Shown one piece after another: positions 32,101 to 40,529 of a stretch of DNA of 64,000 nt. The position numbers and the translations under genes were made by a program. Each line of letters begins with the position of its first letter. Positions within the stretch are counted from its first letter, which is position 1. Under the pieces are notes generated by a model that was given only the letters and a program-made list of their open reading frames with translations, was not told where the DNA came from and made no database searches. This DNA comes from Nitrincola sp048264025. Lineage in GTDB: Bacteria; Pseudomonadota; Gammaproteobacteria; Pseudomonadales; Balneatricaceae. The stretch is from positions 44,125 to 108,124 of the forward strand of contig NZ_JBLXDN010000014.1 of assembly GCF_048264025.1 (NCBI RefSeq), in the 5' to 3' direction.

Positions 32101-33654
32101 TTGGAAAAGGTGGAGGCTAAAAAAGCTGGGTTGCTGAGATCCAGTGGCACTGTTGGGATCATGACCCTGTTTTCACGCGTATTGGGGCTGGTTCGAGATG
32201 TCACTATCGCATCGATTTTCGGTGCCGGTGGGCATGCGGATGCGTTTTTCGTGGCCTTTAAAATTCCCAATTTTTTGCGTCGTCTGTTTGCAGAAGGGGC
32301 ATTTTCGCAGGCGTTTGTGCCGGTTCTTTCGGAATATCGTACTCAGCGCGACTTGCAAGCGGTGCAGTTACTGGTCAATCGGGTGGCTGGCACCCTTGGC
32401 ATGACGCTGCTGCTGTTGACCCTGGTGGCGATGATGGCGGCGCCAGTATTGGCAGCGATCTTTGCTCCCGGATTCTATCTGGCCGGTGATGAGCGCTTTG
32501 CGCTGGCCTCGGAGATGTTGCGCATCACCTTTCCCTACCTGTTACTGATCTCGCTGACAGCCTTTTGTGGGGCGATTCTTAACAGTTACGAGCGCTTTGC
32601 TATTCCCGCCTTTACCCCGGTGTTGCTGAATCTGTGTCTTATCGGCGCGGCGTTGTGGATCAGTCCGTTGATGGATCCACCGATCATGGGTCTGGCCTGG
32701 GGTGTGTTTCTGGCTGGGGTGATGCAGTTGCTGTTCCAGTTGCCCTTCCTGGCACGTTTGCGTCTGTTGCCACGACCGACGATGGGGTGGCGTGATGAAG
32801 GGGTGCGGCGGATCATGAAGTTGATGGTGCCGGCCCTGTTTGGCGTGTCGGTGGCGCAGATCAACCTGTTGCTCGATACCGTGTTGGCGTCCTTTCTGCA
32901 AGATGGCAGTGTGTCCTGGTTGTATTACTCTGACCGGCTGGTGGAATTGCCTCTGGGGGTGTTTGGTATTGCGATCGCTACGGTGATTCTGCCTGCCCTG
33001 TCACGTAATCATGCAGACAAGAGCGATAAGGTGTTTTCGGCGACACTGGATTGGGCGCTGCGGATGATTTTGTTGATCGGCTTGCCTGCCGCCCTGGCGT
33101 TGGTGGTGCTGGCCGAGCCGATGATTGCCACGCTGTTTCACTATGGTGAGATGCAGGATAGGGATGTGATGATGGCTGGCATGAGCCTGAAAGCTTATGC
33201 ACTGGGCTTGCTGGCCTTTATGCTGATCAAGGTACTGGCAACCGGTTACTTTTCCCGCCAGGATATGAAAACGCCGGTGAAAATCGCGATCTGGGCAATG
33301 GCAGCGAACATGCTGTTCAACCTGATTCTGGTTTGGCCGCTGGATCACGTGGGACTGGCGCTGGCGACTTCGCTGTCGGCCTTTTTGAATGCCGGTATGT
33401 TGTTATACGGTTTGCTCAAGGTTGGCGTATTGCGCTGGCAGCCAGGCTGGGGGCGTGTGTGGCTGCGTAATCTGTTCGCCAATGCACTGCTGCTGACCTA
33501 TCTGCTGAGCCTGAGTGCCAGCACCGATGACTGGTTAAATGCCGGTTTGTGGCAGCGGGTTGAGTGGTTGTCGTTGCTGGTGATCGGGGGTGGGTTGGTC
33601 TATCTGGCGGCACAGTGGCTCGCCGGGTTGCGCTTACGACATCTGCGGGCCTGA
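32101..33654 (+). CDS. murJ: lipid II flippase MurJ
   Basis: MurJ moves lipid II across the inner membrane for peptidoglycan synthesis. The 517-residue protein has about 14 hydrophobic helices; the N-terminus GTVGIMTLFSRVLGLVRDVTIASIFG and FKIPNFLRRLFAEGAFSQAFVPVLSEY are family hallmarks, with the essential arginines among them. I use a TTG start (MEKVEAKKAG) with GGTGGAG about ten bases upstream; the next candidate, a GTG three codons later, has no ribosome site. It is divergent from rpsT and upstream of ribF, the usual order. Confidence 0.94.
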   Translation: MEKVEAKKAGLLRSSGTVGIMTLFSRVLGLVRDVTIASIFGAGGHADAFFVAFKIPNFLRRLFAEGAFSQAFVPVLSEYRTQRDLQAVQLLVNRVAGTLGMTLLLLTLVAMMAAPVLAAIFAPGFYLAGDERFALASEMLRITFPYLLLISLTAFCGAILNSYERFAIPAFTPVLLNLCLIGAALWISPLMDPPIMGLAWGVFLAGVMQLLFQLPFLARLRLLPRPTMGWRDEGVRRIMKLMVPALFGVSVAQINLLLDTVLASFLQDGSVSWLYYSDRLVELPLGVFGIAIATVILPALSRNHADKSDKVFSATLDWALRMILLIGLPAALALVVLAEPMIATLFHYGEMQDRDVMMAGMSLKAYALGLLAFMLIKVLATGYFSRQDMKTPVKIAIWAMAANMLFNLILVWPLDHVGLALATSLSAFLNAGMLLYGLLKVGVLRWQPGWGRVWLRNLFANALLLTYLLSLSASTDDWLNAGLWQRVEWLSLLVIGGGLVYLAAQWLAGLRLRHLRA

Positions 33655-33671
33655 CAAAAGCCTTAGCGGGG

Positions 33672-33701
33672 CTGATAATGGTGCGCTTTTTCGACTATAA
33701 T
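33672..33701 (+). promoter_or_regulatory. possible promoter for ribF-ileS-lspA-fkpB
   Basis: TATAAT at 33696-33701 with CTGATA at 33672-33677 (18-base spacer) lies 33 bases before the ribF ATG, followed by a GCGCGG discriminator. Confidence 0.5.
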
Positions 33702-33733
33702 GCGCGGTTTAGATTCTGACCCAAGATGATGGC

Positions 33734-34690
33734 ATGGAACTGATCCGAGGCTTACATAATCTGCGCGACAAACACCGAGGCTGTGTGGCCACCATTGGTA
33801 ATTTCGATGGCGTACACCTGGGTCACCAGAAAGTACTGACGCAGGTGAAGCAGAAAGCGGCTGAAATGGGCCTGCCGAGCGTAGTGATTATCTTTGAACC
33901 TCAGCCGCGTGAGTTCTTTGCTGGTAGTGATGCACCACCGCGGCTGACGCGCTTTGATGAAAAGGTTCGGCTATTGCGGGATCAGGGCATAGACCGCGTG
34001 CTGTGTCTGACATTTAACGCCCGTTTGCGCAGTATGTCGGCGCAGGCGTTTGTCGATGAATTACTGCTCAATGGCCTGAATGTGCGGCACTTTGTCGTCG
34101 GTGATGATTTTCGCTTCGGTTGTGACCGCACCGGTGATTATGCCATGCTGGAAGCGACTGGAGCCGCGCATGATTTCTCGGTAGAGCATACGCATACGCA
34201 CCTGATTAACGACCAACGGGTCAGCAGTACGCTAATCAGAGAAACGCTGATGCGCGGTGACTTTGAATTGGCCGAACAGCTGCTGGGTCGTCCCTACCGT
34301 GTGACCGGGCGGGTGCAGCATGGTAATAAACTCGGTCGTGAGCTGGGTGTGCCTACCGCCAATGTGCGCATGCACCGCTTTCGTTGTCCGTTACAGGGGG
34401 TCTATACGGTAACGGCTCGCGTTGGTCAGCATGAGCGTGAGGCCATTTGCAATGTTGGCGTCAGGCCGACGATTAATGGCCGCTTGCCGGTATTGGAAGT
34501 GCACCTGTTCGACTGGGATCAGGACCTGTATGGGCAGTTGATGCAGGTCGAGTTTCTGCACTTTTTGCGTCCCGAAAAGCGCTTTGACGGACTTGATGCG
34601 TTAAAAACACAGATTTTTTCAGATATTGAAACGGCCCGTCTCTGGTTTGCTAACAGCACCGGGCAGAATTCACTTGCGGAAGTTAACTGA
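33734..34690 (+). CDS. ribF: bifunctional riboflavin kinase/FAD synthetase
   Basis: RibF converts riboflavin to FMN and FMN to FAD. The 318-residue protein has an N-terminal nucleotidyltransferase domain (ATIGNFDGVHLGHQKVL, VDELLLNGLNVRHFVVGDDFRFG, VSSTLIRETLMRGD) and a C-terminal kinase domain from about residue 190 (VTGRVQHGNKLGRELGVPTANV, GVRPTING). It completes the flavin pathway begun by the rib genes at the left of the window. ileS begins one base after its stop, so the genes are coupled. Confidence 0.96.
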   Translation: MELIRGLHNLRDKHRGCVATIGNFDGVHLGHQKVLTQVKQKAAEMGLPSVVIIFEPQPREFFAGSDAPPRLTRFDEKVRLLRDQGIDRVLCLTFNARLRSMSAQAFVDELLLNGLNVRHFVVGDDFRFGCDRTGDYAMLEATGAAHDFSVEHTHTHLINDQRVSSTLIRETLMRGDFELAEQLLGRPYRVTGRVQHGNKLGRELGVPTANVRMHRFRCPLQGVYTVTARVGQHEREAICNVGVRPTINGRLPVLEVHLFDWDQDLYGQLMQVEFLHFLRPEKRFDGLDALKTQIFSDIETARLWFANSTGQNSLAEVN

Positions 34691-34691
34691 T

Positions 34692-37508
34692 ATGACCGAT
34701 TACAAACACACTCTGAATCTGCCGGAAACCGAGTTTCCGATGCGCGGTAATCTGCCCCAGCGAGAGCCTGCCCGTTTGGCTCGTTGGGATGAGATTGATC
34801 TTTACGCTCGCCTGCGTGAAGAAGGGCAGGGTCGTCGCAAATTTATTTTGCACGATGGCCCTCCTTACGCCAACGGCAGTATTCATATTGGCCATGCGGT
34901 TAACAAAGTGATCAAGGACATGATCGTCAAGGCGAAAACCCTGAGTGGTTTTGATGCGCCCTATATTCCGGGCTGGGACTGCCATGGTTTGCCGATTGAG
35001 CACAAGGTCGAAACCACCATCGGTCGTGCCGGTGACAAGGTGCCCTTCCGTGAATTTCGTCAGCAGTGCCGTGACTATGCCACCAAGCAGATCGAAGGGC
35101 AGAAAGCTGACTTTATCCGCCTGGGCGTGATCGGTGACTGGGATAAACCTTACCTGACCATGAATGCCGAAACTGAAGCCAATATCGTGCGCTCCCTGGG
35201 CAAGATCATTGAAAACGGTCATCTGGTGAAGGGCTACAAGCCTGTCTACTGGAGCGTGGTCGGTCAGTCGGCTCTGGCGGAAGCTGAAGTCGAGTATCAG
35301 GAAAAAACCTCTATCGCCATCGATGTGCGCATGACCGTAGCGGATGAAAGCGCCGTGCTGGCTCTGTTCAATACCACAGCGGGCGAAGGTCCTGTGTCCA
35401 TTGTGATCTGGACCACCACCCCTTGGACCATCCCGGCCAATCAGGCGGTATCGCTGCATGCCGAGTTGAATTACGCCCTGGTTGAAACGGCGATCAATCA
35501 TGGCAAAGAGCGCCTGATCGTTGCGGCTGAGATGGTTGACACTATCATGGCACGCTGGGGTATCCAGCAGTACCAGGTACTGGCAGAGTGCAGTGGTAAA
35601 GCGCTGGAAGGTCAGCTGTTGCAGCATCCGGTGTTTGACCGTCAGGTGCCGGTGATCCTGGGTGATCACGTGACCACTGAAGCGGGTACGGGTGCGGTGC
35701 ACACCGCGCCAGATCACGGTATGGAAGACTTTGTCGTGGGTCAGGAATATGGCCTGGATACACTGAACCTGGTTCAGGCCAACGGCACCTACAGTGATGC
35801 GGCTGGCGAATTTGCTGGCGTGCATGTTTACAAGGCTGATGAGCCTGTCTGTGATGCACTGGAGCGTGAACACAAACTGGTGCACATGAAAAAATTCCAG
35901 CATAGCTACCCGCACTGCTGGCGCACCAAAACCCCGCTGATTTACCGTGCCACCCCGCAGTGGTTTATCTCTATGGATGATAAAAATCTGCGTGCCGATG
36001 CGCTTGACGCAATCAAGGGTGTGCAGTGGTTCCCTGGTTGGGGTCAGGCACGTATCGAAGCCATGTTTGAGCAAAGCCCGGACTGGTGTATCTCACGTCA
36101 GCGCACCTGGGGTGTACCGATAACGCTGTTCACTCACAAGCAGACTGGTGAGTTGCATCCACGCACTCAGGAACTGATTGAAGCCGTAGCGTTACGTATC
36201 GAAAAAGACGGCATCGATGCCTGGTTTGAGCTGGATGCTGCCGAACTCCTGGGTGATGAAGCCGCCGATTACGATAAAGTCACCGACACCCTGGATGTCT
36301 GGTTTGATTCAGGCACCACACACAATTCTGTGCTGCGCACTCGTGAAGAGCTGCAGTTCCCGGCTGATATGTATCTGGAAGGCTCAGATCAGCACCGTGG
36401 CTGGTTCCAGTCATCGCTGAAAACTTCTATCGCCATCAACGGTGTGGCCCCTTACAAGCAGGTGCTGACACACGGTTTTGTGGTGGATGAGAAGGGCTAT
36501 AAAATGTCCAAGTCCCTGGGCAATGTAATCGGGCCGCAGGAAGTGACCGATAGCATGGGTGCTGATATTCTGCGTCTGTGGGTGTCAGCCACTGACTACT
36601 CAGGTGAGATGGCGGTATCTAAGCAGATACTGCAGCGTACTGCCGATGCCTATCGACGTATCCGCAATACCTCACGCTTCCTGTTGGCAAACCTGAACGG
36701 TTTCAATCCGGCCACTGATCTGGTTGAACCGGAGCAGATGTTGGCACTGGATCGTTGGGCCGTAGATGCCGCCTGGCGTCTGCAGCAAAAAATCATTGCC
36801 GCCTATGATGACTACCGCTTCCTGGATGTCTATCAGGCTGTGCACAACTTCTGTGTACAGGAGCTGGGTGGTTTCTATCTGGATATCATCAAAGATCGCC
36901 AGTACACCACCCAGGCGGATAGCCTGGCACGACGCTCTTGCCAGAGCGCGCTGTACCATATTGCCGAAGCGCTGACCCGCTGGATCGCACCGATCCTGAC
37001 CTTCACCGCTGAAGAAATCTATGAAGTGCTGCCGGGCAGCCGTCGTGACAGTGTGTTGCTGAGCAACTGGTATGAAGGCTTGTTTACCCTGTCTGCTGAT
37101 GATGAACTGGGCGATGCCTACTGGCGCCGTATCATGTCGATCAAAGATGCGGTGAATAAGTGTCTGGAAGATGCCCGTGGCGAAAAACTGGTCAAGGCTT
37201 CTCTGGCAGCTGAAGCGATACTCTATGTCAGTGATAGCATTCAAACCGATCTGGAACGTCTGGGTGATGAGCTACGCTTTGTCCTGATTACCTCCGCGGT
37301 CACGCTCAAGCCCCTGGCTGAAGGTGCTGAGGCAAGAGAAACCTCTGTGGACGGTTTGAAAGTCACAGTTGCGGCTTCTGAGCATCCCAAGTGTGCGCGT
37401 TGCTGGCATCACCGTGCCGATGTGGGTGAACATGTGGAGCATGAAGAGATTTGCGGTCGTTGTGTAGACAACGTCAGCGGCAGTGGTGAACAACGCTACT
37501 ATGCCTGA
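34692..37508 (+). CDS. ileS: isoleucyl-tRNA synthetase
   Basis: IleS charges tRNA-Ile and edits valine. The 938-residue class I enzyme equals E. coli in length: HIGH motif in PPYANGSIHIGHAVNK, editing domain with TTTPWTIPANQAVSLH, KMSKS in GYKMSKSLGNVIGP, the anticodon-binding helical domain and a C-terminal zinc finger (CARCWHHRADVG and CGRCVDNV). The ATG right after the ribF stop is taken; 22 upstream in-frame residues lie inside ribF. Its end overlaps lspA by eight bases. Confidence 0.98.
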   Translation: MTDYKHTLNLPETEFPMRGNLPQREPARLARWDEIDLYARLREEGQGRRKFILHDGPPYANGSIHIGHAVNKVIKDMIVKAKTLSGFDAPYIPGWDCHGLPIEHKVETTIGRAGDKVPFREFRQQCRDYATKQIEGQKADFIRLGVIGDWDKPYLTMNAETEANIVRSLGKIIENGHLVKGYKPVYWSVVGQSALAEAEVEYQEKTSIAIDVRMTVADESAVLALFNTTAGEGPVSIVIWTTTPWTIPANQAVSLHAELNYALVETAINHGKERLIVAAEMVDTIMARWGIQQYQVLAECSGKALEGQLLQHPVFDRQVPVILGDHVTTEAGTGAVHTAPDHGMEDFVVGQEYGLDTLNLVQANGTYSDAAGEFAGVHVYKADEPVCDALEREHKLVHMKKFQHSYPHCWRTKTPLIYRATPQWFISMDDKNLRADALDAIKGVQWFPGWGQARIEAMFEQSPDWCISRQRTWGVPITLFTHKQTGELHPRTQELIEAVALRIEKDGIDAWFELDAAELLGDEAADYDKVTDTLDVWFDSGTTHNSVLRTREELQFPADMYLEGSDQHRGWFQSSLKTSIAINGVAPYKQVLTHGFVVDEKGYKMSKSLGNVIGPQEVTDSMGADILRLWVSATDYSGEMAVSKQILQRTADAYRRIRNTSRFLLANLNGFNPATDLVEPEQMLALDRWAVDAAWRLQQKIIAAYDDYRFLDVYQAVHNFCVQELGGFYLDIIKDRQYTTQADSLARRSCQSALYHIAEALTRWIAPILTFTAEEIYEVLPGSRRDSVLLSNWYEGLFTLSADDELGDAYWRRIMSIKDAVNKCLEDARGEKLVKASLAAEAILYVSDSIQTDLERLGDELRFVLITSAVTLKPLAEGAEARETSVDGLKVTVAASEHPKCARCWHHRADVGEHVEHEEICGRCVDNVSGSGEQRYYA

Positions 37509-38013
37509 TCAGCAGATAAATACTCCAGTCAGTGCCTGGCGCTGGCTGTTGCTCACACTGCTGGTCGTGGTGCTGGATCTGGGTAGCAAGTGGCTGGCTA
37601 CGGAGATGTTGGTGTATGCCCGTCCCGTCCCGCTGCTGCCGTTTTTTGACCTCACCCTGCTGCACAATCCCGGTGCCGCCTTCAGCTTTCTTGCCGGAGC
37701 CGGTGGCTGGCAACGCTGGTTCTTTGTGGGTGTTTCTCTGATTGTCAGTATCGTGCTGTTAGTCTGGCTAACGCGTACACCGGCACAGCAGTGGTGGATG
37801 CGCCTGGCATTGGCGTTAATTTTGGGAGGTGCACTAGGTAACCTCTATGACCGTATCCTGCATGGGTATGTAGTTGATTTTATTTCATTGCATTATGGCG
37901 GTTGGTATTTTCCGGCATTTAATCTGGCTGACAGTGCCATTAGTGTCGGCGCGGCCATATTGATTATCGACATGCTGTTTATCTCTGGTCGCGCTGATAA
38001 GCCGGCCCGATAG
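37501..38013 (+). CDS. lspA: lipoprotein signal peptidase
   Basis: LspA cleaves the signal peptide of diacylglyceryl prolipoproteins at the inner membrane. The 170-residue protein has four membrane helices, the conserved DLGSKWLA, LLHNPGAAFSF, and the two catalytic aspartates in LGNLYDRILHGYVVDFI and FNLADSAISVG. The ATG overlapping the ileS end is preferred over one six codons earlier. Order ileS-lspA-fkpB is conserved in Gammaproteobacteria. Confidence 0.97.
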   Translation: MPDQQINTPVSAWRWLLLTLLVVVLDLGSKWLATEMLVYARPVPLLPFFDLTLLHNPGAAFSFLAGAGGWQRWFFVGVSLIVSIVLLVWLTRTPAQQWWMRLALALILGGALGNLYDRILHGYVVDFISLHYGGWYFPAFNLADSAISVGAAILIIDMLFISGRADKPAR

Positions 38014-38027
38014 TCCGAGGGCATTAT

Positions 38028-38477
38028 ATGAACGAAAAAATTCTGGGTGTAGGCACGGCAATAACCATGCACTTCGCCCTAAAACTCGAAAATGGTACGG
38101 TGATCGATTCCAACTTTGATGCCGAGCCAGTACAGTTTGTATTTGGTGATGGCAATATTCCTGAAGGCTTCGAGCAGGCACTGATTGGCCTGAAAGTGGG
38201 TGACCATCTGGATCTTACCATTGCCCCTGAGCGTGGCTTCGGTATGCACAACCCTAGCAATGTCCAGGTCATGCCGCGCAGTCAGTTCACCAATATGGAT
38301 CTGGAACCGGGTTTGGTCGTCTCGTTTAAAGAGCCTGGTGGCGAAGTTCCAGGCGTGGTGACTGAATTCAGTGATGAGCGTGTCACCGTGGATTTCAATC
38401 ATCCGCTGGCAGGGAAAACCGTGTTGTTTGAAGTGAAGATTGTTGATCTGGCGGATGCCGTAACTGTAAAAAACTAG
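38028..38477 (+). CDS. fkpB: FKBP-type peptidyl-prolyl cis-trans isomerase (FkpB/SlpA family)
   Basis: The 149-residue cytoplasmic prolyl isomerase and chaperone has MHFALKLENGTVIDSNFDAEPVQFVFGDG, then IPEGFEQALIGLKVGD, the inserted flap domain with PERGFGMHNPSNVQVMPRSQF and the closing FNHPLAGKTVLFEVKIVDL typical of SlpA. It lies 14 bases after lspA. In most relatives ispH follows; here ispH is absent and a minor pilin gene comes next after a 124-base gap with hairpins. Confidence 0.94.
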   Translation: MNEKILGVGTAITMHFALKLENGTVIDSNFDAEPVQFVFGDGNIPEGFEQALIGLKVGDHLDLTIAPERGFGMHNPSNVQVMPRSQFTNMDLEPGLVVSFKEPGGEVPGVVTEFSDERVTVDFNHPLAGKTVLFEVKIVDLADAVTVKN

Positions 38478-38498
38478 TCGTAATGGCTGTTATTGGTG

Positions 38499-38568
38499 CC
38501 GCTGTCGGACTTGACGCCGATAGCGGGGCGTACTAGTCTAAAAATTCGCTGAAGCTAAGGATAGCTTC
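38499..38568 (+). terminator. two hairpins after fkpB, possible terminator
   Basis: CCGCTGTCGG (38499-38508) pairs with CCGATAGCGG (38517-38526) with one G-T pair; two ACTAGT copies flank it (38473-38478, 38532-38537). A second perfect stem GAAGCTA/TAGCTTC with loop AGGA follows at 38551-38568. Neither is followed by a clean T-tract, so termination is only likely. Confidence 0.4.
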
Positions 38569-38601
38569 ATTAACTCACACTTTTTCAGGGACGGAAAAGC
38601 C

Positions 38602-38949
38602 ATGCGATCATTTACCCTCTCTTGCCACCACCAACGCGGTGTTGGCCTTCCCGAAGTTATGATCACACTGTTACTGCTCAGTAGTGGCAGTCTGGCGCTA
38701 ACTCAACTGCAACTACGCAATCTGCAAACGGCCTACCAGAGTCAGCTACTCACGCAACAAACGCTGGCACATACCGAAGCCGTTGAGCACCTCTGGCAAC
38801 AACGCTGCTACCTGGCCGCATTGAATAGTGAAGCACGTCAGAATTATCTGCTACAAGGCTACTCGACCTTGTTCAGTGCCTCACCCGATGATCCGACGTC
38901 ACCGGGACAACTCTGGCAAACCCACCGACCTGTAACAGCCGACTGCTAA
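38602..38949 (+). CDS. type IV pilus minor pilin, PilV-like
   Basis: The 115-residue protein has a class-III prepilin leader ending RG, then VGLPEVMITLLLLSSGSLAL with glutamate at mature position 5, followed by a helical stalk QLQLRNLQTAYQSQLLTQQTL. It is shorter than usual PilV proteins, with a small globular part and only two late cysteines. It would be processed by PilD and help prime pilus assembly. It opens a four-gene minor pilin set. Confidence 0.75.
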   Translation: MRSFTLSCHHQRGVGLPEVMITLLLLSSGSLALTQLQLRNLQTAYQSQLLTQQTLAHTEAVEHLWQQRCYLAALNSEARQNYLLQGYSTLFSASPDDPTSPGQLWQTHRPVTADC

Positions 38950-38950
38950 G

Positions 38951-39499
38951 ATGCGCGCCCAACAAGGCTTCAGCTTAACGGAGCTGCTGGTAGCATTGGT
39001 GATCAGCACGATATTATTGCTCGCCGCCTCAACACTGCTAGTCGCTGGCAAGGAAAGCTGGCGCTCTCAGCAGCGGCTGAACTCGGCGCAGGAGATCGAG
39101 CGTTACACTGTGTTACAACTGCGCCGTGCTATACGCCAGGCACAGCAGGTTAATCTGGACAGTGATGAACAACAGGCCAATCTGACATACCTGGCGCAGG
39201 ACGGCAGTCGCAATTGTCTGGGTCAGGAGCAAACAGCGGGTACCGAGTTCATAGATCAGTTTCGGGTTAATGATGACCAGCTGCGTTGTAACGGACAGGC
39301 CTTAATTGCTGGCGTGGCCTCGCTGACCTTTGCCTATGGTGCCGATCTCAATGGTGATGGACGTATCCTTGAGGATGAGCACCTGCCTGAACCTCACTGC
39401 TGCATTCCGGTACGCAGCCTGCGCTTTCGACTGGCCTTCTCGGGTATTAATGCTGATCGAGCTCCGGTGGAATACAGCGCTGCACTGAGGCGCAACTGA
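38951..39499 (+). CDS. type IV pilus minor pilin, PilW-like
   Basis: The 182-residue prepilin has the leader MRAQQG, then FSLTELLVALVISTILLLAAS with glutamate at mature position 5, and a globular part with cysteines and the sequence ADLNGDGRILEDE, which looks like a calcium-binding loop as found in other minor pilins. It starts one base after the PilV-like stop. PilW proteins act in the priming complex at the pilus tip. Confidence 0.8.
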   Translation: MRAQQGFSLTELLVALVISTILLLAASTLLVAGKESWRSQQRLNSAQEIERYTVLQLRRAIRQAQQVNLDSDEQQANLTYLAQDGSRNCLGQEQTAGTEFIDQFRVNDDQLRCNGQALIAGVASLTFAYGADLNGDGRILEDEHLPEPHCCIPVRSLRFRLAFSGINADRAPVEYSAALRRN

Positions 39500-39521
39500 A
39501 CAGGGTACAAGGAGGTATCCC

Positions 39522-39965
39522 ATGCAATTACAACTGAAATCCATGCAGGGTAACAGCTTGTTAGTGACGCTGATTTTCCTGTCGGTCATCGCTATGCTGA
39601 CCTTCAGCGCCGCGGTTAACTCGCAATTGCAGCAGCGTATGAGCCACAACCTGCATCTCAAGGCTCAGACCGATGAAGCCGCCGATGCTGGGGTGATGGC
39701 GTTCTATACCTGGCTATGCGCCGATCCGGATCACTGGGAGAGTGAGGATTGGGATAGTCTTATTAATGGCGAAATTGCTGCACATAGCTACTACGAGATT
39801 CTGGCCGATCAACTGGATTGGGACGGTGATTATGTCACTGTGACCGTACGGGGAGCGGTGAAGAGTGATCTGGATGATTTAAGCAACAGTTTGTTGCGGG
39901 TGGAGTTTTATCGCTCAGAGGAAGATGGCCGGGTTTATTTGCATAACTGGACTGAGTTGCTGTGA
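39522..39965 (+). CDS. type IV pilus minor pilin, PilX-like
   Basis: The 147-residue protein has a short leader MQLQLKSMQG followed by NSLLVTLIFLSVIAMLTFSAA. Mature position 5 is valine instead of glutamate, as in PilX/GspK-type pilins that cap the priming complex. GGAGG lies ten bases before the ATG. The remainder is rich in tryptophan and aspartate (DWDSLINGE, DWDGDYVTV). Its stop overlaps the next gene (GTGA). Confidence 0.75.
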   Translation: MQLQLKSMQGNSLLVTLIFLSVIAMLTFSAAVNSQLQQRMSHNLHLKAQTDEAADAGVMAFYTWLCADPDHWESEDWDSLINGEIAAHSYYEILADQLDWDGDYVTVTVRGAVKSDLDDLSNSLLRVEFYRSEEDGRVYLHNWTELL

Positions 39966-40495
39966 AAAGTCTAAGCCAATATCCGCAAGCGCATCAGCTT
40001 GGGTTGAGCTTGCTGGAACTCCTTGTCGCCATGGTGCTAGTGGTCGTGTTAACCACGGTAGCCGTACCCTCTTTCTCCGCTCTGCTGGAAACAACACGTC
40101 AGGAGAGTGCCGCCGAGCGCTTGAAAACACACCTGGCATTAGCCCGAATCGAAGCGGTCAGCCGACAAGCCTGGATTACGTTGTGTCGCACAGAGGATGG
40201 CGAACAATGTGTCAGCGATTCCTTAAGCGGCACAACCCAGTGGCAAGCGGCGTTGATGTTTATCGATACCGAACGCAATCGCATGGTTCCTGATAGTGAC
40301 GCGCTACTGCGGGTGGATCGCTTTGCTCAGCCTATTAGTGTGCACTGGAATCGCGGCGATAGCCTGACGTATCAGCCGGATGGCAGTGTCACCGGCTTTT
40401 CCAATGGCACGTTTCGTATTAAGGCCGGGCAGTCGGAATCGGAGCATCGGCTGGTGATATCTATGGCAGGGCGGGTGCGAGAGGAGGTGGATTGA
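39962..40495 (+). CDS. type IV pseudopilin, FimT/GspH family
   Basis: The 177-residue prepilin has leader residues ending QLG, then LSLLELLVAMVLVVVLTTVAVPSF with glutamate at mature position 5, and the FimT/GspH body (TRQESAAERLKTHLALARIEAVSRQAWITLC, then SVTGFSNGTFRI). Start is GTG overlapping the PilX-like stop by four bases. PilY1 and PilE, which usually complete this operon, are not found; the convergent LysR gene starts the next block 34 bases later. Confidence 0.82.
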   Translation: MKSLSQYPQAHQLGLSLLELLVAMVLVVVLTTVAVPSFSALLETTRQESAAERLKTHLALARIEAVSRQAWITLCRTEDGEQCVSDSLSGTTQWQAALMFIDTERNRMVPDSDALLRVDRFAQPISVHWNRGDSLTYQPDGSVTGFSNGTFRIKAGQSESEHRLVISMAGRVREEVD

Positions 40496-40529
40496 TAGAG
40501 ATATCTGGATTGGTTGATCATGTAATGTT

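Noticed and set aside
34683..36074. 463-residue minus-strand reading frame inside ileS
   Set aside because: It is a shadow of ileS on the opposite strand with no recognisable domain and no upstream signals.
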